From Hermatobates lingyangjiaoensis (lineage: Eukaryota; Arthropoda; Insecta; Hemiptera; Hermatobatidae), in contig JAPFBL010000318.1 of the NCBI GenBank assembly GCA_026182355.1, forward strand, positions 62,001 to 126,000: a stretch of DNA of 64,000 nucleotides. The letters are read 5' to 3'. Shown piece by piece: positions 58,166-64,000 of this stretch; position 1 is the first letter of the stretch, and each line of letters begins with the position of its first letter. A program made the translations under genes and the position numbers. Below the pieces are notes generated by a model that was not told the DNA's origin, searched no databases, and was given only the letters and a program-made list of their open reading frames with translations.

Positions 58166-58254
58166 CTGAAAAATCAACGACTAGATTACTGATTTATTAC
58201 TTTTCACTACTAGGATAATTTCAGTGATAGTGCAAAATCTGTTTGGTGCAAATA

Positions 58255-58645
58255 CTAGACTTTTATTTTCTCATAACATTTGTAAAGAAATATTTCTACC
58301 CAAATTTTCTTTATAAATTTGTAAAGAAATACCTTTATACAGCTCCAAAAAAAAGTCAATAAACTATAAGAATAGAAAAATTTTAGACACAAGTGTTTCT
58401 CGGGTTTTGGCAAATAGTCAAAATATAAAAGTCCTAATGTAGTGCAATCAGTTATTATGTGGTATTTACTCATTGTGGGGTAAAAATCTAATGAAATGGT
58501 CTCCACATATAAAAATTTTAATGATATAAACAACGTGTTTCGAACACGTTGAGGAAGAACACTACGTGTTTGAAATGCGTTGTTTATATCATTAAAATTT
58601 TTATATGTGGAGACTATTTCATTAGATTTTTACCCTACAAAATAT
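58255..58645. mobile_element. Palindromic Penelope-tail dimer (GAAACGCGTT family)
   Basis: GGTCTCCACATATAAAAATT at 58499 is mirrored by AATTTTTATATGTGGAGAC at 58596. The centre carries GTGTTCGAAACACGTTGTTT-type text in both directions. It is the same family as the insertion at 7576-7669. Confidence 0.75.
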
Positions 58646-58864
58646 AAAAGACGAACAAAAGAAAAGTATATGCCTATTTCAATTATACAAATACACTTTT
58701 TTAAATGGTTAACATTTAAAAATGAATGAAAATATTTTCAAATATTTGCAAGTAGGTAGTGAATCAAAGGAATATTAAATCTTCATAATTATTTTACATT
58801 GAGAGTTTTACATTTTTCCTACTCACTTTAGCCTTTGATTCATTCACAAGAAATATGAAAAATC

Positions 58865-58960
58865 TGAGCACGTTGTTCTTCGGATAGGATGTTAAGCCGT
58901 CGGCCTCGAGCCTGTATGATGTCAGGTATCGTTAATAATCCCTGTTCTAAAATTCACATG
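58865..58960 (+). mobile_element. SINE body fragment without tRNA head
   Basis: TTCGGATAGGATGTTAAGCCG and TATGATGTCAGGTATCGTTAA match the central body of the SINEs at 11.3 and 21.4 kb (GAGGACGTTAAACC, TATCAGGTACTCGTTTAA). This plus-strand copy lacks an A box and B box. Confidence 0.55.
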
Positions 58961-59214
58961 GGTTATACAAAATTTATGACTCCCAATGTAGAATGTTCAT
59001 TGTTTGGTGTCACAAAGGGACAATCATTGTCTTACATGTGTTCTCTGGACTACTACAACCTATCCTAACATAACCTAATCTGTAATTTTTATATATTATC
59101 ATTAAAGACATCCTTGACCTTATCAGTTACTAAATATAAATTTTCTGTATCAGATAAAACATGACTCACACAGTTACAAGCTTATTAATATATCAGTTTG
59201 AATATATGAATGAT

Positions 59215-59870
59215 CAAACAACAATATGAAATGAAAAAAAAAGACTAACATCTTTCAAACACTACACGCGGTCATCGTCAGAGTAAAAAACTCAACTGAA
59301 ACACAACATTCAGGAACATCATTGTGAAGGGTCAAAGGAGTGGGAGGGAAGAGTGGTATTTAAAAGGGTGTAAAGTGCAGGAAAGGTCAAATGTCCAGAC
59401 AGAGATGTTAGGGTAAACAAAGGAGTACAGTGAGAAAAAGTAAAAAAACTATCCACTAGCAGTCAATGCTCTTCGATGAAGTAACTGCCCTCGTTAAGAA
59501 AGAATCAAGTTTAAAAAGCCCGTTACCAATGTTTATAACATTTGATCTATTTATTTAATCAGAGAGGATTCGATAATATTTCTAAACAACATCGATTTTT
59601 CATAGGTAATAAATATAGCTCCTGTCCAATCAATATGATGATTTTCATTGTTTATATGAAAGATTAAGGCGCTACTTTTTTCCTGTCTACTTACGTTGTA
59701 TTGGTGTTGTTTAACGTGTCTTTAAAGATTTACTAGTTAGCCAATATACATTTTATGGCAATTTTTGCATGGATTTTTATAAATTCCACCGGACTCCAGT
59801 TCCCTGGGAGAGTTTTTTATTAACATATTGCCTAAGTTATTACGATTAGAAAACACTATCTTGTTATTAA
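59215..59870 (-). pseudogene. Penelope-like element: GIY-YIG endonuclease, 3' UTR and hammerhead-like tail
   Basis: On the minus strand from about 59800 the translation reads ESGGIYKNPCKNCHKMYIG, then ALIFHINNENHHID and FITYEKSMLFRNIIE, a GIY-YIG domain nearly identical in layout to 49850-50110. The frame ends near 59570. About 280 bp later comes TACTCTGACGATGACCGCG and GAAAGATGTTAGTC, then the conserved tail CATTTCATATTG. This links the repetitive tails of this window to a Penelope coding region. Confidence 0.85.
59243..59285 (-). ncRNA. Hammerhead-like motif at the 3' end of a Penelope relic, decayed
   Basis: Minus strand: ACT, CTGACGA, a weak stem II, GAA, AGATGT, T, AGTC. Stem I and the core boxes are kept, while stem II and stem III carry substitutions. 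Confidence 0.5.
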
Positions 59871-59974
59871 AGTTTGAATATATATATATTATATTTATCA
59901 AGGATCAAACCACGTTGATATATCAGATTGATATATCCAATTGCTTTGAACCTAGTATGAAATGGGAAAAACAA

Positions 59975-60017
59975 GACTAAGATCTTTCAACCGTAACAAG
60001 CGGTCTTCGTCAGAGTC
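59975..60017 (-). ncRNA. Hammerhead-ribozyme-like motif, left arm of the dimer
   Basis: Minus strand: GACT, CTGACGA, stem II with ACCG/CGGT, GAA, AGATCT, T, AGTC, identical to 24327-24369 in all core parts. Confidence 0.6.
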
Positions 60018-60059
60018 AAAAAACAAACTGAGGGTTTTTGACTCTGGGTTGGGGTTTTT

Positions 60060-60102
60060 GACTCTGACGAAGACCGCTTGTTACAGTTGAAAGATCTTAG
60101 TC
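60060..60102 (+). ncRNA. Hammerhead-ribozyme-like motif, right arm of the dimer
   Basis: Plus strand: GACT, CTGACGA, stem II (one change, CGG to CAG), GAA, AGATCT, T, AGTC. It faces the left-arm copy at a distance of about 40 bp. Confidence 0.6.
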
Positions 60103-60165
60103 TTGTTTTCCCATTTCATATTGTGGTTTGATCATTGATTGTTATTTTGCGTGTTTATGTGAAAT

Positions 60166-60223
<58 letters not shown>

Positions 60224-60225
60224 CC

Positions 60226-61510
60226 ATAAATAAAAAAAAACAGCATTTTTATATAATTTGAAATAAATGTGTTTTGAAAAATTTAAAATCAAATGGTATT
60301 ATATTTTGTAATTCTGGCACCACATTTATCATGAATCATGAAATGACGTTTTATTCTTAGAATGAAACGTATAATTTTCTCGTTTCATGAGCTATATATT
60401 CAACATTTTCCATTTGATTTCTTTTAACGAGATAAATTGAAGATCATACATAAAAAGAATTGCAGTTTTGTTTATTTACATTTATTTATTATGTTTTAAC
60501 AAATTATAAATTATAAGAAAAACAAATTGGCTATATAACCAACTGCGTAAACTATACCACTTCTAATTGATATTGGAAGAGATTATTACTACTGATATTC
60601 CCTTTGTTTCATAATTCAATTAATAATCTATTTAAATATGTATTAAAATAAACCATTTAGTCATGATTACTTGTTTGATATTATGATTATTACATTTCTG
60701 TATTCCAAATCAGAGGATTTGACTTAATGCTAATGTTACCCAGTTTATTTTAACATTTAATCAGAACCGTTCAAATAGAAAATACCTTCCAAGCGTTTGA
60801 CAATTGTTCTAAACAAATATAACAATTAAATATTCATTATCATTTTCAAAACCAGATTAAAATCAATAAATTAAGTAAGTGAACTGTTCATTATCTTTGA
60901 TAATGGGTTTAATTAAAATTGATTGTATTGTTCCAGATTAGATATTCCGATCACTTAAAAACTTCTTTTGATTCAAACGTGATCCTGTTATCTGCTGGTT
61001 CTATATTTTGTATTCTTTTCTGTAATATAAATTAATAAAGTTATTGCTTGCTAACTCTAATGAACATGTTGATTGTGGCTGGATGAACAAACAAAGTTAT
61101 CGTGTTTCCACTCAACTTAATTAGTGAGGTCCATAAATTATTTTTTTAGATATTCCGTGAATTAATTTCATAGAATGAACATGAATGTATTCCTGCCAGT
61201 GACATGACTAAAATACGGGTAGGGGTGCAATGATGAATTTTTTAGAATACTCTCCTGAAGGAAGGATAAAATGAAACTTATCTACTACAAATAACTGAAG
61301 TATTTTTTTTATAGAATAGTTTGGTGAAACTGACCTTTCAGGCTGTGGACCAATCATGAGCAGTGTAAGAGTGAAAACATAGTACTAATTTATTGATTAC
61401 CAGAGATGAGAATGTGTTTTAGGTTATGTTTGGTAAAGATTAAAGTGAATGTTCCAAAGGAGAACATATGGTAGATAGGTCAAAGATTTGTGATATCACA
61501 TAATGCACAT
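60226..61510. other. AT-rich stretch, nothing recognised
   Basis: I searched the minus strand for an upstream LRR exon ending in phase 0 and found none that I could support. Confidence 0.45.
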
Positions 61511-61511
61511 T

Positions 61512-61735
61512 CTACATCAGGAAACCTATATTTTCTCTAACTCAAGTGTATTTAGATAGTGATCATTAACAAGCAACTGGCATAGTAAAGGCTAGAGAGT
61601 GAGAGCTCAACGTCCTCTCTGAAAGATGACGTGTTCCGATTTTTTTTTTCATCTTGATATGAGAAAATTGAGTGCCAGAGTGGGAATCGAACCTCGGATC
61701 TACCAGTCTAGAGGCGATCACACAAGCTGCTGATA
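61512..61735 (-). mobile_element. tRNA-derived SINE, third copy
   Basis: On the minus strand the B box GGTTCGATTCCC and upstream GATCGCCTCTAGACTGGTAG match the SINE heads at 11.6 and 21.7 kb. The body has GAGAGGACGTTGAGC and ends near TTGAGTTAGAG. The first part of the head is degraded. Confidence 0.7.
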
Positions 61736-62065
61736 TATTCTATTTGCCAAAATAAATTAAAATAACTATTACATTTCCAACTGTATATTGCCATTTCAAT
61801 CTGATATCAAAAACTGCATACTTCATAGAAACAAGCATCACACTAAATACAACGTTTCTTGGGGCTATGATATTTCTGTATTATATATCTTAATACTTTA
61901 TTACAATTGAAATTCATCATAGTAGTTTGTCTGTGTAAATAATTTTCATTATTATTAAATTTCCTTAAATATTTTTCATTATAGTTTTTTTATAATTTAT
62001 ATCAAAATTGTATATATATAGTTGTATGATTTATATAAAAGTAGTATGTATATATATAATAAGAT
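61736..62065. other. AT-rich stretch, nothing recognised
   Basis: No exon or element was supported between the SINE and the Penelope-type tails. Confidence 0.4.
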
Positions 62066-62069
62066 TTCA

Positions 62070-62262
62070 TAATGAACACGTGAAGTAAAAATCAATTTCA
62101 AAACGACAGTGAGAAATCAGAAAAATGACTAAGATCTTTAAACCAAGACAAGCGGTCTTCGTCAGAGTTATATTGTCTACTGATCAGTCAATCAGTAGTT
62201 TGACTCTGACAATGATTGCTTGTTTTGGTTGAAAGATTTTAGTTATTTTTTTGATTATATAT

Positions 62263-62309
<47 letters not shown>

Positions 62310-62425
62310 ATATATATGACCAAACCACAATATGAAATGAGAAAAAAAGACTAAGATCTTTCAAACGTTACAAGCCACTTATTTCATATTATGGTTTGAT
62401 CATTGTTGTTATTTCACGTGTTTAT
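62070..62425. mobile_element. Penelope-type tails in inverted order with TA repeats
   Basis: Three tail fragments (62095-62180 minus, 62205-62250 plus, 62320-62420 mixed) are separated by a TATATA stretch at about 62255-62305. The GAA box is mutated in the first copy and the CTGACGA box in the second. Confidence 0.65.
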
Positions 62426-62559
62426 GTTAAATGAAGCGTTCAGGTATAACCTCTTTTCTGCTGATGTATAATATTTCTTAATTATATACTGCCTCATGGT
62501 TCTTTTTAAAACTGAGTTTGAGACTTTGTCTCAAGGGAATATTGATGAATCAGCATAAA

Positions 62560-63245
62560 TATCTTTAAAAATCTGGAGTGGCCTACACTCTACTTTACTA
62601 TAAGTAACTCAATGTCAAATTTCTTGAGTATATAAAACATAACGTACATTTAAGCATAACATAAATATCAAATGTGATATAATTATTAGCATTTCATTCG
62701 TGAGGTAGTACAGATAGTGATTGAAGGAATATCAATTTATAAGTTTATTTTTGTACATCACAAATAATTTATTATTTGCAAATAATTTCATTAGTATAAC
62801 TACAGCAGTAATAACATTTTTGAAAAACCAATGTGAACATTTCTTGAAACGAAATATTATCCTACAAGAGAACATGGCTATTGTTCAAATAGCCAGTAGA
62901 TTTCTTACATCATTTACTTGACATCCTTCTACATTGAATATTAATGTAAAATTTTCAAATTTGAAACAGTAAAATACCCTTTTTTTCTCTGAAAAACATC
63001 TTAAACAGCGAAGAAAATGTTGTTTTAAGGTGATTTGTTAATTAAAGATGTACGATAATTACATTTATTAATCTCTAAACGAAAGATTTTAATTTTGAAT
63101 TATCTTTTACATTTTTGGTTTTTAACAGAATTATTATACTGGGAATTTTATGGCTTCTTAGTATTTAATAAGATCATTTTCCTTCCCCTTTGTCAAACAA
63201 CATATACGCGAATTTTTTCTGAGTGAGTGTTATCATTTTTCTGCA
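62560..63245 (+). repeat. Dispersed repeat (about 0.7 kb), uninterrupted copy
   Basis: Matches 7170-7960 from GGAGTGGCCTACACTC to TTTTTTCTGAGTGAGTGTTAT, without the Penelope-tail insertion. The frame reading ITTAVITFLKNQ and LQENMAIVQIAS is open from 62721 to 62921. Confidence 0.65.
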
Positions 63246-63271
63246 CAATATTATTCCTCTTACATCTCATA

Positions 63272-64000
63272 TCTTTATAAATAAAATAATGATTTTGTCT
63301 GTACATTGCTTAGAACTGACTCATTTCAAGTTTTCTTTACGTTTCATACATTGGAGAAACCGAATCCACCCTTAGAAAAATTTCTGTCGGTTTGTCGGTT
63401 TGTCGGTTTGTCCGCAAAACTTTGTCACAGGTAAACTCAGCTACCATAAGACATATAAAGCTGAAACTTTTACAGTAGATTTGTGTAGGTCTAACTTAAA
63501 ATATAGGCTATGAATTGATTGGAAATTCAACGTAGAAGTGAAGTTATGGACGTTTAACGCAAAAATGTTTGTCACAAGTAAACTCAGCCACCATAAGACA
63601 TAGCGAGCTGAAACATTGACACTGGATTTGTGTGTGCCTAACTTAAAATATGGGCTCTAAATAGATTATTAATTCAGTACAGAAGCGAAGTTATGGGGCT
63701 TTTAGCTGTATTTTCCTAACTTCACAGACAAGTTTGTTTTGAAAATACACAGGTGTGGCAAGTAGGTATTGTTAGTTGATTTTAATTTCAATTGAGCATA
63801 TGAATATATTGCGTATTTGACATCATTGAAATGGTGTTTCACAGAGTTAAGGATGTACTATCTATTGAGAATAAATGTTTTGTAAACGAGCAATTCTCAA
63901 CTCTTAATATGAACAGGGAGGAAAAATCAACAAACAAGTTCTTACGCTATATGAAGCCGAGGAAAGAACTTACAAGTCAGTAAAGAGATTGGATTAGTGA
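63272..64000 (+). mobile_element. Helitron, second copy, cut by the window edge
   Basis: It starts TCTTTATAAATAAAATAATG and follows 39293 onward with few differences (for example GTTTCATACATTGGAGAAACC). Its 3' hairpin and CTAGT end would lie beyond the window. Confidence 0.8.

Larger units (their letters stand above)
59930..60225. mobile_element. Palindromic Penelope-tail dimer followed by TA repeat
   Basis: AAATGGGAAAAACAAGACTAAG to AACTGAGGG is mirrored by the sequence to CATTTCATATTGTGGTTTG. Both arms carry an intact hammerhead-like motif. A TATATA run of about 50 bases follows at 60168-60222. Confidence 0.85.

Noticed and set aside
58200..64000. Search for the upstream LRR exons and start codon of the chaoptin-like gene.
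   Set aside because: No LRR-coding segment with fitting splice sites was found on the minus strand, so no exon is claimed here.

Overview
This looks like an intron-rich, AT-rich animal genome segment, most likely from an arthropod and possibly a chelicerate, although the exact lineage is a guess. The evidence is one multi-exon leucine-rich-repeat (LRR) gene with GT/AG introns up to about 20 kb long, plus many eukaryotic transposon remnants: Penelope-like elements, Helitrons, hAT elements, tRNA-derived SINEs and truncated LINEs. No bacterial-style operon, tRNA or rRNA gene or CRISPR array was seen. 

The only host gene I can support runs on the minus strand from about 58165 down to 277. Thirteen exons join with consistent phases into an 882-residue C-terminal part of an extracellular LRR protein. 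It carries tandem LxxLxLxxN repeats, a four-cysteine LRR C-terminal cap split across the last two exons, and a hydrophobic tail typical of a GPI-anchor signal. This architecture fits chaoptin-type cell-adhesion proteins. The 5' end, including the signal peptide, is not in the window as far as I can see, so the gene probably continues beyond 64000. 

Region by region: 277-3457 holds the last two exons. 3458-20599 is a 17-kb intron full of dispersed repeats, a SINE, a truncated LINE and a Penelope endonuclease relic. 20600-31548 is the exon-dense middle of the gene (seven exons). It contains two 60-bp tandem arrays, a 44-bp array, decayed copies of one exon and a hAT MITE. 31549-51248 is a 20-kb intron with a hAT element, two Helitrons, a LINE nested in a large palindrome and a Penelope RT plus GIY-YIG relic. 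51249-58165 holds the four most upstream exons seen. 58166-64000 has no recognised exon; it carries a second Penelope relic, palindromic Penelope tails, a SINE and a further Helitron copy. 

The most striking non-coding signal is a set of hammerhead-ribozyme-like sequences of several unrelated stem sequences. Each has a CTGANGA-type box, a stem II hairpin, GAA, a short self-complementary stem III, an H residue and a matching stem I. They sit at the ends of Penelope-like elements, and many occur in head-to-head inverted pairs. A second striking signal is a 60-bp minisatellite that repeats an exon 3' end together with its splice donor, in frame, nine times.
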